Positions 1-7,704 of a DNA stretch of 64,000 nt are shown in pieces. The stretch covers positions 27,387-91,386 of the forward strand of contig JAJVII010000039.1 in assembly GCA_022072085.1 (NCBI GenBank), written 5' to 3'. How positions within the stretch are numbered: position 1 is the first letter of the stretch; the number at the start of each line of letters is the position of its first letter. This DNA comes from Phycisphaerae bacterium. Its GTDB lineage: Bacteria > Planctomycetota > Phycisphaerae > JAJVII01. A model generated the notes under the pieces. That model was not told the origin of the DNA. It made no database searches and worked only from the letters and a program-made list of their open reading frames with translations. The position numbers and the translations under genes are program-made.

Positions 1-86
1 GGCTCCTGGGTGAGCCGAAGGGCCTTGCGGGCCAGGCTGATGGCCGGATGCCAGACGGGAAGCTCGTCGTACCGCAAAGTCGTCAT
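1..86 (-). CDS. Partial small protein, four-helix-bundle (23S rRNA-IVP-like) N-terminus
   Basis: Only the first 28 codons lie in the window; the gene runs off the left edge. It starts at an ATG with a GGAG element just upstream on the minus strand. The translation begins MTTLRYDELPVWHPAI, which has the look of the opening of the four-helix-bundle family once called S23 or 23S rRNA intervening-sequence proteins (typically an aromatic, then L-x-V-W-x-x-A-x-x-L). The role of that family is unknown. The identification rests on a short fragment, so it could be another small helical protein. Confidence 0.45.
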   Translation of the reverse strand, partial: MTTLRYDELPVWHPAISLARKALRLTQE

Positions 87-185
87 CGCCGGTCTCCCAT
101 GTCAACGGGGCGGCATCCATGCCGTCGGGGAGACCTATCTTAGTCGGATCGGCGCGGCGTGTAAATGGGAACCGAACGCCAGGCG

Positions 186-1316
186 TCAACTGATGAAGGT
201 CTTGCGCTTCTTGCCCGAGAGGTAGCTCTCCATGATGCAGCCGGCCAGGTCGCCGCTGCCGCAGTAGAAGCTGACCCCGCGCGTGAGTTTGGTCATCTGG
301 TCCACGAAGCCGACCCAGTCCATGTAGTAGTAGTCGTCGATCAGCGCGAACGTGGCGATGCGGCAGCCCGCCCGCGTGACGGCCAGCGCCTCGGTCAGCG
401 TCGTGGCGGTCGTCTTGCGGTCGGGCGGATAGAGCAGCACCAGTTCGTCGCCCTCGACGTGGGCGGTCGGTTCGCCGTCGGTGATGACAAAGATGATCTT
501 GTTCTCGCCGCCGCGGCGGGCGAGCGCCTGTCGGGCCAGCCGCAGGCCCATCTGGAGGTTCGTGAAGTGCTGCGGGGCGCGGTCGGCTTCGGCCAGCGGG
601 ACGCGCATCGACACCTGGTAGTCGAAGACGGTGACGCGCTTGGGCGTCAGCAGGGGCAAGCGGGTTTCGTCGATCGGCTCAGCCGTCGAGTAGAAGCCGA
701 CGATGTCCAGCGTGTCGTCGCTGAACCGCTGGCGGATCAGGGCGTGCATGGCCATCGCGACCTTCTTGGCCTGGAAGAACCGGCCGAAGCGGGCCATCGA
801 GCCGCTCATGTCCAGCAGGATCGCGAGGCTCACGCTGGTCTTGCACTGGGAGAGGTAGAGTTCCAGGTCGCTCTCGTTGAGCTGGATGGGGCAGTTGGCG
901 CCGTTGCGGGCCAGGGCGTTCTTCAGCGTCGCGGTCAGGTCCAACTCGCTGACCGGGTCGCCGAACTGGTAGGGGCGGCTGCCCTCGGTGCGCTCGCCGC
1001 CGTGCCCGGCGTGGGGGGTGTCGTGGGCATCGCGCGTGCCGGCTGACAGGTTCGCGAAGACCTCCATCAGGGCCTTGCGTTCCATCATTGAGACGGCCTT
1101 GGGGGTCAGGCGGTAGCGGCCCTTGACTTTCTCCAGCAGCCCCTGCTCGACGAGCTGCTGGAGCATCTCGGCTTGCTCGGGGTCCAGACGCTCCATCGCG
1201 TCCAGCGCCTGCTGGCCATACTGGAGCACGAACTCCATGACCTGGCCGAAGAACTCCATCAGCTTCTGCTGATCGACGAACTCCGAGCCGTCCCATTCTG
1301 TGTAGTCATACTGCAT
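186..1316 (-). CDS. VWA-domain protein, partner of MoxR-like ATPase
   Basis: A 376-residue protein. The C-terminal half is a von Willebrand factor A domain with the MIDAS motif D-M-S-G-S at residues 169-173 and a later VITDGEP segment typical of the fold's metal-binding loops. The N-terminal ~120 residues are helical with a heptad-like pattern. The ATG sits 6 bp after the stop of the upstream MoxR-like ATPase gene, so the two are almost certainly co-translated. MoxR ATPase/VWA pairs generally act as chaperones or metal-insertion and complex-maturation systems (established for the family); the client here is unknown. No signal peptide or membrane segment is seen, so it is probably cytoplasmic. 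Confidence 0.88.
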   Translation of the reverse strand: MQYDYTEWDGSEFVDQQKLMEFFGQVMEFVLQYGQQALDAMERLDPEQAEMLQQLVEQGLLEKVKGRYRLTPKAVSMMERKALMEVFANLSAGTRDAHDTPHAGHGGERTEGSRPYQFGDPVSELDLTATLKNALARNGANCPIQLNESDLELYLSQCKTSVSLAILLDMSGSMARFGRFFQAKKVAMAMHALIRQRFSDDTLDIVGFYSTAEPIDETRLPLLTPKRVTVFDYQVSMRVPLAEADRAPQHFTNLQMGLRLARQALARRGGENKIIFVITDGEPTAHVEGDELVLLYPPDRKTTATTLTEALAVTRAGCRIATFALIDDYYYMDWVGFVDQMTKLTRGVSFYCGSGDLAGCIMESYLSGKKRKTFIS

Positions 1317-1322
1317 CCGTGC

Positions 1323-2747
1323 TCACTGACGATAGTACGTCCTGTTGTTCCGGACATGCTTGCTCAATCGGTTGTTGACGTGCAGGGCCTCGAGCACGAA
1401 CTCGACGGCCGACGCGACCTGGGCCTCGTCCGCGGGGTCGCCGCCGGTGGCGCGGCAGAGCTGCTCAGCCGTCTCGGCCAGCCCCTCGACGTGCCGGGCG
1501 TTGGCCAGCAGTTCGGCGTTGCTCACCTCGTCGCCGCTGTGCAGGCGGACCTGGCCCTGGAACTGGGCGACGATGCCTTCGAGCTTGTGGAAGTCGGCGT
1601 AGCGCGCGAAGACGTTCTGGACGGCCTCGCCGAGCATCGCGGCGATGAGCTTGTCCTCGGCCTGCTCGTCGTCGGCCAGCATCAGCTCGATCTTGCCGCG
1701 GCAACTGGCGGCCAGGAACGCCAGGTCGGTCACGCGCGGCACGATCCGCGTCTCGCCCAGGAGGATCGCCCGCCGCTCGGCGCTGGAGACCAGGGTCTCG
1801 AAGTTGGCGATCGACGCCCGCACCGACACGCCCGAGGCCTGGTTGATGTGCGGGCTGGCCCGGGCGATGCGGACGAGTTCCTCGATGATTTCGTGCATGA
1901 ACCGCGGCACGGTCACCGGGCCGGTGGTGCGGCTGCACCAGGCATTGGCCCGGGTGATGGCCATCGACTCCTGCTCGCTGTGCGGGTAGTGCGTGCGGAT
2001 GACCGAGCCGATGCGGTCCTTCAGCGGCGTGACGATCCGCCCGCGGTTGGTGTAGTCCTCGGGGTTGGCGCTGAAGACCAGCGTCACGTCCAGCGGCAGC
2101 CGCACGGGGTAGCCGCGAATCTGCACGTCGCGCTCCTCCAGCACGTTGAACAGGCCGACCTGGATCCGCGGCGCCAGGTCGGGCAGCTCGTTGATCGCGA
2201 AGATGCCGCGGTTGGTCCGCGGGATCAGCCCGAAGTGCATGGTCGATTCGTCCGCCAGCCGCCGCCCCTGGGCCACCTTGACCAGGTCGATCTCGCCGAT
2301 GAGGTCGGCGATGGTCACGTCGGGGGTCGCCAGCTTTTCGTGATAGCGGGCTTCGCGCGGCAGCCACTCGACGCGGGCCGCGTCGCCCTGCTGGCCCAGC
2401 AGCGCGGCCGACTGCTTCAGCCGCGGGGCCAACGGGTCGTCGGGAATCTCGACGTCGGCCAGTACCGGCGTCCGTTCGTCCAGCAGCCCGGGCAGGGCGC
2501 GGAGCATGCGGGTCTTGGCCTGTCCGCGCAGGCCCAGAAAGAGCAGGTCGTGTCGGCTGAGGATGGCGTTGACGATCTGCGGGATGACGGTCTGGTCGTA
2601 TCCGACGATGCCGGGGAAGAGCGGCTGGCCGCCTTTGAGCCTCGCGATGAGGTTCTCGCGCAGCTCGTCCTTGACGGAGCGCGGACGATAGCCGGACGCT
2701 TTCAGTTCGCCCACGTTACGGGCGAGCGTTTGGGTTGGCCTGCTCAT
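1323..2747 (-). CDS. MoxR/magnesium-chelatase-like AAA+ ATPase
   Basis: I chose the ATG giving MSRPTQTLARN (474 residues). The open frame continues upstream to about 3062, but that part translates repeat-rich DNA with no protein-like character. Walker A is the variant GLRGQAKT, with Lys78; Walker B/sensor is in FAINELPDL, followed by RDVQIRGYPVRLPLDV, typical of the MoxR and magnesium chelatase subunit I clade. A VWA protein follows 6 bp downstream. Such ATPase/VWA pairs remodel or activate protein complexes; the target cannot be read from the sequence. Family assignment is secure, specific function is not. Confidence 0.9.
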   Translation of the reverse strand: MSRPTQTLARNVGELKASGYRPRSVKDELRENLIARLKGGQPLFPGIVGYDQTVIPQIVNAILSRHDLLFLGLRGQAKTRMLRALPGLLDERTPVLADVEIPDDPLAPRLKQSAALLGQQGDAARVEWLPREARYHEKLATPDVTIADLIGEIDLVKVAQGRRLADESTMHFGLIPRTNRGIFAINELPDLAPRIQVGLFNVLEERDVQIRGYPVRLPLDVTLVFSANPEDYTNRGRIVTPLKDRIGSVIRTHYPHSEQESMAITRANAWCSRTTGPVTVPRFMHEIIEELVRIARASPHINQASGVSVRASIANFETLVSSAERRAILLGETRIVPRVTDLAFLAASCRGKIELMLADDEQAEDKLIAAMLGEAVQNVFARYADFHKLEGIVAQFQGQVRLHSGDEVSNAELLANARHVEGLAETAEQLCRATGGDPADEAQVASAVEFVLEALHVNNRLSKHVRNNRTYYRQ

Positions 2748-3110
2748 GGTCGAACGCCTTGGCAGCCGCCGGAACGGATCGGGGGATGCTTCATTGCCGC
2801 CGTGACGCAGAATGTTAGGAGCAGCGTCGGGGCAGGTCAAACGAAGGGAAGTGTCGAGTGGCGAGTTCCGAGTGTCGAGTGGAGAGACAAGGGACGCCGC
2901 GGTTGCATGCGACTCCGCAGGTGTTCGGACAAGGGAGAGTGACCAGCGGCCGGCGAATTGTCGTTTCGTCCTACGGCGCCTACAAGCCGGCGTTCCGCGA
3001 AACCGCGAGCGGGCAAGCCGACGGCCTATGCGCCTGCCGCCGACTCCCAGCCCCCGAGCCACAAGCCACTGACCCCTAGCCCCTAGTCTCTAGCCTCTGG
3101 CCCCTTCCCC
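2748..3110. other. Intergenic stretch with degenerate short repeats
   Basis: This gap lies between the minus-strand aldolase gene (ending at 3111) and the start of the minus-strand MoxR-like gene. It contains two blocks of low-complexity repeat DNA (2851-2890 and about 3069-3113) separated by unremarkable sequence. Several open frames cross it but none looks like a protein. It should contain the promoter for the MoxR/VWA pair near 2750-2830, but I cannot point to convincing -35/-10 boxes. Confidence 0.7.
2851..2890. repeat. Degenerate GTGTCGAGTGG-type repeat
   Basis: The core GTGTCGAGTGG occurs at 2851-2861 and, preceded by a partial copy (GCGAGTTCCGA), again at 2872-2882, so the unit repeats at about 21 nt with internal near-repeats of 7-8 nt. 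It is non-coding here. The pattern resembles other short degenerate repeat blocks in this window (14205-14327 and 22550-22740). Confidence 0.6.
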
Positions 3111-3113
3111 TCA
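3069..3113. repeat. Heptanucleotide-type degenerate repeat (CTAGCCC family)
   Basis: Read in register this is a run of 7-mers: CTGACCC, CTAGCCC, CTAGTCT, CTAGCCT, CTGGCCC, CTTCCCC. It ends at the stop codon of the aldolase gene. It resembles the STRR-type heptamers known from cyanobacteria (general knowledge, no search done) and the heptamers inside the DUF763 gene at 14205-14327. Confidence 0.65.
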
Positions 3114-4061
3114 CGGCACGTCGGTGACGTGGTCGTAGAAGCCGGTGTAGTCGAGCTTGCGCGGGCCGGTGATCCAGGCCGTCGCGACGTCTGGGTGCTT
3201 GTCGAGAATGCCGGTGAGCATGTACGGGATGTGATAGCCCCAGTCGATGGTCTGCTGGAGCGGCAGGATGTATTCGGGGATGACCTTCAGCAGCGGGACG
3301 ATGTTGAACTTCGGGTTCTTCAGGAAGCCCAGCAGCAGTTCGGTGGGGCAGTTGCCGGCGCCGCGGCCGAGCCCGAACAGCGTGCCGTCCAGGTAGTTTG
3401 CGCCGCGGATGATCCCCTCGATCGTGTTGGCGAAGGCGAGTTGCTGGTTGTTGTGCATGTGGACGCCGACTTCCTTGGTCTTCAGGAAGCCCTGATACTT
3501 CTTGACGTAGAAGTCGACCACCTCGCTGTAGAGCGCCCCGAAGCTGTCCACCACGTAGACGGCCAGCGCCTTGGTTTCGCTTTCGAGCTGCGCCAGGGCC
3601 TCATCGAGGAACTGGTCGCCCTCGTGGCTGATGGCCATGATGTTCACGCAGCACTCGTAGCCCTTCTCGGTGGCGGTGTTGGCCAGGCGGATGGCCTTGT
3701 CGATGTCCTTGACATAGGTGGCGACGCGGACCATGTCGATGACCGATTCGGAACGCGGCAGCAGGTCGTCGGGCGAGGACTTGTGGGCGTCCATCATGAC
3801 GCAGAGCTTGGTCTGCCCTCGGTCGATGCCCTCGGTCGCCTGCTTGAGCACCGACTCGTCGCAGAACCGCCACGGGCCGAACTCGTCGGGGTTGAACATC
3901 TCTTTGCTGTTGCGGTAGCCCAGCTCGACGTAATCGACGCCGGAGGCGCAGACGGCCTTGTAGACGGCCCGCACGGTCTCCAGGGGGAACTGGCTCTTGT
4001 TGGCCAACCCGCCGTCGCGAATGGTGCAGTCAACAACTTTGATCTGAGGGCGATACATCAC
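3111..4061 (-). CDS. HMGL-like aldolase (DRE-TIM metallolyase family)
   Basis: A 316-residue protein with the signature of the HMG-CoA lyase-like/4-hydroxy-2-oxovalerate aldolase superfamily: V-V-D-C-T-I-R-D-G-G near the N-terminus (the D-R-E-like metal and catalytic segment), YVVDSFGALY on a middle strand, and VGVHMHNNQQLAFANT, whose H-x-H and N supply metal ligands in this superfamily. The cysteine-containing LGRGAGNCPTELLL is also typical of the aldolases. It probably cleaves or forms a C-C bond of a 2-oxo-acid using a divalent metal. It stands alone without an acylating aldehyde dehydrogenase partner, so the substrate is open. An upstream palindrome (4193-4208) may be an operator. Confidence 0.85.
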   Translation of the reverse strand: MMYRPQIKVVDCTIRDGGLANKSQFPLETVRAVYKAVCASGVDYVELGYRNSKEMFNPDEFGPWRFCDESVLKQATEGIDRGQTKLCVMMDAHKSSPDDLLPRSESVIDMVRVATYVKDIDKAIRLANTATEKGYECCVNIMAISHEGDQFLDEALAQLESETKALAVYVVDSFGALYSEVVDFYVKKYQGFLKTKEVGVHMHNNQQLAFANTIEGIIRGANYLDGTLFGLGRGAGNCPTELLLGFLKNPKFNIVPLLKVIPEYILPLQQTIDWGYHIPYMLTGILDKHPDVATAWITGPRKLDYTGFYDHVTDVP

Positions 4062-4880
4062 GGTGCTCCTCGCATCGGTTGTCAGCGGTCCGGTCGAAAC
4101 GGTTCGAGAAGGCGAAGCTTACCGCCGCCAGCCGATTCCAACAAGGGTCTGCCCGCCAACTCTACAACAGCCTGCAATATCCTGTATCTTAAGTTGTTGG
4201 GCAACAACGTGTTGAAAATAGCCCGGCCGATGCGATTACAGGCGTTCGGCCGGGTCGCCTCGACTCCGGGTCGACCAAATCGGCCGCGTCGATCTGGCCA
4301 AAGCGGACACCCCTTAGAACGTAAACGGTGATGGGGTTCCTTTCGGCCTGGACCGGGTTGCCCGGCGTGACCCCGGTGGCGACTCGGCGTGTCGCCCACC
4401 GTGGGCGGCCTCATAGCCCATCCGATTGCTGCGCCAGACGGCTGCCACCGGTGGGTCATGCAAAAAAAGCGGTTGAGGGCGTCCAACGCGCGCGGAAATG
4501 GTGGGATGGATTACGGTGTAGATGTAACTCATTTAATATTCTATTTTTATGTGTGCTTTGCCGGCGGGTGCCACATCGCTTCCAGGCCTGTCGCGGCAGG
4601 CCTCGGTGGCAGGGGACGGGCAATATCCTATTGCGTCCGGCACTGCCAGGGCCTAAAGTTAGCTGTAAGCAGCCTGCGGGGTGGCAGTTGCGAAGAGCCT
4701 TGGCGACCGCGGGCCGGCCGAGAACCTCAGTTTACCTGTCCATAAGCGCCTGTCGGCCGGGTGGGCCGGGGCGATCTACGGTTCGTCTGACGATTGACGC
4801 AGGGAAGTCGAAACGGAAATCGGCCCGACGGACCGGGTTCGGCTGGCGCTATATCCCGCCTGCGGCGGGGACGGTGAACC
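4062..4880. other. Intergenic region, no gene recognised
   Basis: An 819-base gap between the divergent aldolase gene and the HNH-like gene. Several open frames cross it but their translations are arginine/proline-rich and look like shadows. It is locally more A+T-rich at 4170-4225 and 4525-4560 (for example around ATTTAATATTCTATTTTTATG), the kind of composition expected for promoters. The only clear structure is the palindrome at 4193-4208. Confidence 0.6.
4193..4208. promoter_or_regulatory. Perfect palindrome, candidate operator
   Basis: GTTGTTG and CAACAAC form 7-bp arms around a GG centre. It lies about 130 bp upstream of the minus-strand aldolase start, in a locally A+T-richer stretch. 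The shape fits an operator for a dimeric regulator; no regulator gene is adjacent. Function is inferred only. Confidence 0.35.
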
Positions 4881-5648
4881 ATGAGCGAGATGGCAAATTC
4901 AAGTTCAGGCTCAAGTTCAAGCTCCGACCAGATTCGCGTCGAGGCCCTCCAGGCCAACGCCCGACGTTGCTGCATGTGCCCGCCGCACGTGGGCTTCCGC
5001 GTGGAGGTCGTGCCCATCCAGGCGTTGACCGTGGGCGGCTCGTTCGCGCCGGCCAACCTGGCCGTGCTTTGCCCCTTCTGCCGCTGGCTGGTCCAGCGTC
5101 AGCGGGTGAGCATGACGGCGCTGAAGAAGTTCAAGAAGGACTGGGAGGCCCAGGCTGCCAAGGCCCCCGTCGAATATACCGACAACGGGCTGACGATCAT
5201 CGGCGAGCCGCTGCGATTCGAGACGCACGGGCGTCGGCTGGCGACGGTGCTGGAAGGCAGCGAAATCGATCAACTGCTCACTAACTTCTTCAACTGCCTG
5301 GACACGTTCCTGGTCCACGAGGACCAGCACCTGGAGAACGCGATTAGCCTGGCCGTCATCCGCGCTTTCCGCGACCAGTACAATTACGTGCCGCCGGAGC
5401 GTGAGATCAAGGAGCTTTCGACGGCCGACAGCCGCAAGCTCGACCTGCTCTACCGCGGCATCCGCACGATCCTCTCGACCGGACTGGCCAGCAAAGTCCG
5501 CGCCGCGGCCCCGGAGCGAAAGCGGTCGGCCAAGCCGAAGAAGCCGGCCAAGAAGGTTGCAAAGAAGCCGGCGAAGAAGTCGGCCAAGCCCAAGCCGGCG
5601 AAGAAGGCCGTGAAGAAATCCTCGAAGAAACCGCCCAAGAAGAAGTGA
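4881..5648 (+). CDS. HNH-like zinc protein with Lys/Ala-rich tail
   Basis: 255 residues. After a serine-rich start, Cys30-x-x-Cys33 and Cys64-x-x-Cys67 frame a segment that matches the HNH layout (C-x2-C, then V-x-x-I-x-A-L-x-x-G-G, then N-L-x-x-L-C-x-x-C). The catalytic His expected in the V-E-V-V-P-I strand is missing, as is the final His after the last CxxC (Arg is there). It may therefore bind DNA or zinc without cutting. The middle is helical. Residues ~209-255 are AKKPAKK-type repeats, like a histone H1/Hc1 tail, which would bind DNA or polyphosphate. ATG 4881 or 4890 could be the start; no strong Shine-Dalgarno is visible. A nucleoid-associated role is inference. Confidence 0.7.
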   Translation: MSEMANSSSGSSSSSDQIRVEALQANARRCCMCPPHVGFRVEVVPIQALTVGGSFAPANLAVLCPFCRWLVQRQRVSMTALKKFKKDWEAQAAKAPVEYTDNGLTIIGEPLRFETHGRRLATVLEGSEIDQLLTNFFNCLDTFLVHEDQHLENAISLAVIRAFRDQYNYVPPEREIKELSTADSRKLDLLYRGIRTILSTGLASKVRAAAPERKRSAKPKKPAKKVAKKPAKKSAKPKPAKKAVKKSSKKPPKKK

Positions 5649-5702
5649 CGGGATCGGGTCGCAGTGACGGGCGCACCGATCCGAAGCTTCTGACAACTGC
5701 GT

Positions 5703-6203
5703 CTATGCGGTGTGGCCCGGCTCTCTCTTTCGTTCAGCCAGGATGGCCTCGAGCTGGATGACGGCCTGACGATCTTTGGGTCGCCCGAGAGCCGACTTTG
5801 ACTTGATGAGCGCCTCCAGGCTGATGACGCGGAAGGCGCGCCCGTCCAATTCCATGGCCACAGAGTTCCTGCGGACCTCCTCGAAGGAGCCCAGACCGGC
5901 GATGTCGCCGAGGACGTCCAGTTCTCCCAGGTCCGTTCCAAGGTAGAGGTTCCGAAAGCCGCTGAGGGACTGAGCGGATTCGTCCAGCGACTTGCGTTGC
6001 GGCGTCATGCGATGGACCGGATTGACGTCGCCCAGGGCGGCGAGCAGCTTTCGCATGTTCTCCGGCGTGAAGGGGGCGGCGACGTCCACGTCTTCCGTGT
6101 AGAGGCTGGAGCCGTGGAGGATCGCGGCGGTTCCCCCCACGATCACGAACTCGACCCCCTGGTCGTGCAGCCTGTCCAGTAAGTCCAGTTCGGGATCGAT
6201 CAT
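5703..6203 (-). CDS. Nucleotidyltransferase-fold protein (AbiEii/MNT-like)
   Basis: 166 residues from the ATG at 6203. FVIVGGTAAILHGSSLYTEDVDV is the classic start of nucleotidyltransferase-fold proteins: G-G-x-A, then D-x-D (here E-D-V-D). LDVLGDIAG supplies the likely third carboxylate, and ISLEALIKSKSALGRPKD is typical of the C-terminus of this group. Many relatives are toxin or kinase-like partners in AbiE- or MNT/HEPN-type modules, but no partner gene is adjacent. The frame stays open up to 6431, but that extension overlaps the tRNA gene and is not believable. Its gene is convergent with the HNH-like gene (54 bp apart). Confidence 0.75.
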   Translation of the reverse strand: MIDPELDLLDRLHDQGVEFVIVGGTAAILHGSSLYTEDVDVAAPFTPENMRKLLAALGDVNPVHRMTPQRKSLDESAQSLSGFRNLYLGTDLGELDVLGDIAGLGSFEEVRRNSVAMELDGRAFRVISLEALIKSKSALGRPKDRQAVIQLEAILAERKREPGHTA

Positions 6204-6404
6204 TTTGACGCACGAGCCCGGCGCAGCCGCCGCACCCGCCGAAGTGCCCGCAAGTGAAGATGAAGCCGCTGCGAAGGCGAGAGGCCGAGCCGGTGTCGAA
6301 TCAGGCTCATGTCCACGCCGTAGTCGACGGCGGCCTGGACGGGATCCTGCGGCTCGGTATGACGCGAACGAGCGGCGTCCATTGCCAATCTCCACGATCG
6401 CGAT

Positions 6405-6490
6405 TGCCGGAGGAGGGAATCGAACCCACACTCCCAGTAAAGGGAAATGGATTTTGAATCCATCGCGTCTGCCAGTTCCGCCACTCCGGC
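6405..6490 (-). tRNA. tRNA-Leu (CAA)
   Basis: On the minus strand the sequence starts GCCGGAG and ends CTCCGGC plus discriminator A, a perfect 7-bp acceptor stem. The anticodon stem is ATGGA/TCCAT around the loop TTCAAAA, giving anticodon CAA. A T-loop TTCGATT follows, and the longer variable region is as expected for leucine tRNA. Length is about 86 nt without an encoded CCA. One T-stem pair is a mismatch. The minus-strand translation yields the G-V-A-E-L-A-D-A string often seen when tRNA-Leu genes are mistranslated. Confidence 0.95.
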
Positions 6491-6657
6491 GATGCGGGCG
6501 ATTATACCGCGCATCGCAGGCCTGTCAAAACGCGACGGCAGAAACGCCGGCCTGACGTGACGCCGACAAGCCCCTCGCACGGCGCCCATGAAATCTGTAT
6601 AAGTATGTTCGGCTGATCCACTCTTGAGCGTGCCCTGCGCGCGGAGGTTGACCCGGC

Positions 6658-7701
6658 GTGTCGCCAAGGAAGAAAGAGGCATCCGACCGCCGCAAGCTGC
6701 GCCTTGGTCGCAACGGCTTCATGGTGGCTGTCGATCTGGGCGGGACCAAGATGCTCGCGGCGGCGATGAACGACAGGTTCGAGATCCTTGCCAGCAGCCG
6801 CAAACGCACCCTGCCCAAGACCGGCCCGGTCACCGGCGAGGTCGTCTTTGGCCGAATCTGCGACGTGATCGAGGCGGCCATCCACGAGAGCGGGCGGCCG
6901 CGTTCGGGACTGGCCGGCATCGGCATCGGATCGCCCGGCCCGCTGGACCCCTACGGCGGCGTGCTGATCGACCTGGCCAACCTGCCGTTCAAGAACTTCC
7001 CCATCGTCGAGCGGTTGCGCAAGAAGTTCAAGACCGAGGTGATTCTCGAGAACGACGTCAACGCCGGGCTCTACGGGGAATACTGCTTCGGCTCGGCCCG
7101 CGACGCCCACACGGTGCTGGGCGTCTTCCCGGGCACGGGCATCGGCGGGGCGATCATCTTCGACGGGCGCATCCACCACGGCGCCAGCGGGGCGGCCGGC
7201 GAGTTCGGACACATGATCTACGACCCCGGCGGGCCCCTGTGCGGCTGCGGACGGCGCGGCTGCATCGAGGCGTTCAGCGGTCGGCCGGCGATCGCCGGTC
7301 GGCTGGCGGCGCTGGCGGTGCGCGGCGACGCCCCGCACCTGGCCGCCGACGCCGGCTCGGACGTGCGGTCCATCCGCAGCGGGGCGATCGCCCGGGCGAT
7401 CGGCGCTGGCGACAAGCGCGTCGAGGCCGTCGTCCGCGAGGAGGCGTTCCGCATCGGCATCGTCGCGGCGTCGGCGGTGAATCTGATCAGCCCGGACCGC
7501 CTGGTGCTGGGCGGCGGGCTGGTCGAGGAGATGGGCAAGCTGTTCGTGGACGAGGTCACGCGGGCGGTCGCCCAGTACGGGCTGCCGTTCCTGGTCAAGC
7601 CGCTGAAGGTCGTCAAGGCCGACCTGGGCGACGACGCCGTCGTGATGGGCGCCGCCAGCCTGGTGGCTGAGCGCATCGCGGGCAGGGCGAGGAAGGGCTG
7701 A
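6658..7701 (+). CDS. ROK-family sugar kinase (glucokinase-like)
   Basis: 347 residues from a GTG start preceded by GGAGG. VAVDLGGTKM is the phosphate-1 loop, VFPGTGIGGAIIFDG the phosphate-2 loop, and GEFGHMIYDPGGPLCGCGRRGCIEAF carries the ROK signature: the catalytic-site His and the CxCGxxGCxE zinc site. It phosphorylates a hexose, most likely glucose or a related sugar. It ends 3 bp before ppx, which in turn overlaps ppk1, so the three genes appear to form one operon. The neighbourhood suggests a link with polyphosphate, but the zinc motif is not typical of the known polyphosphate glucokinases, so ATP is the safer assumption. Confidence 0.9.
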   Translation: MSPRKKEASDRRKLRLGRNGFMVAVDLGGTKMLAAAMNDRFEILASSRKRTLPKTGPVTGEVVFGRICDVIEAAIHESGRPRSGLAGIGIGSPGPLDPYGGVLIDLANLPFKNFPIVERLRKKFKTEVILENDVNAGLYGEYCFGSARDAHTVLGVFPGTGIGGAIIFDGRIHHGASGAAGEFGHMIYDPGGPLCGCGRRGCIEAFSGRPAIAGRLAALAVRGDAPHLAADAGSDVRSIRSGAIARAIGAGDKRVEAVVREEAFRIGIVAASAVNLISPDRLVLGGGLVEEMGKLFVDEVTRAVAQYGLPFLVKPLKVVKADLGDDAVVMGAASLVAERIAGRARKG

Positions 7702-7704
7702 CGC

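Noticed and set aside
165..1046. Long open frame on the plus strand opposite the VWA gene
   Set aside because: The minus strand encodes a clear MIDAS-containing VWA protein; the plus frame is Val/Gly/Ala-rich shadow, common in high-GC DNA.
6200..6682. 160-codon minus-strand open frame with the A-E-L-A-D-A peptide
   Set aside because: It is the translation of the tRNA-Leu gene and its flanks.
6658..7701. Polyphosphate glucokinase as the identity of the ROK kinase
   Set aside because: The CxCGxxGCxE zinc motif is of the ATP-type ROK group, not of the actinobacterial polyphosphate glucokinases I know; kept as a question only.
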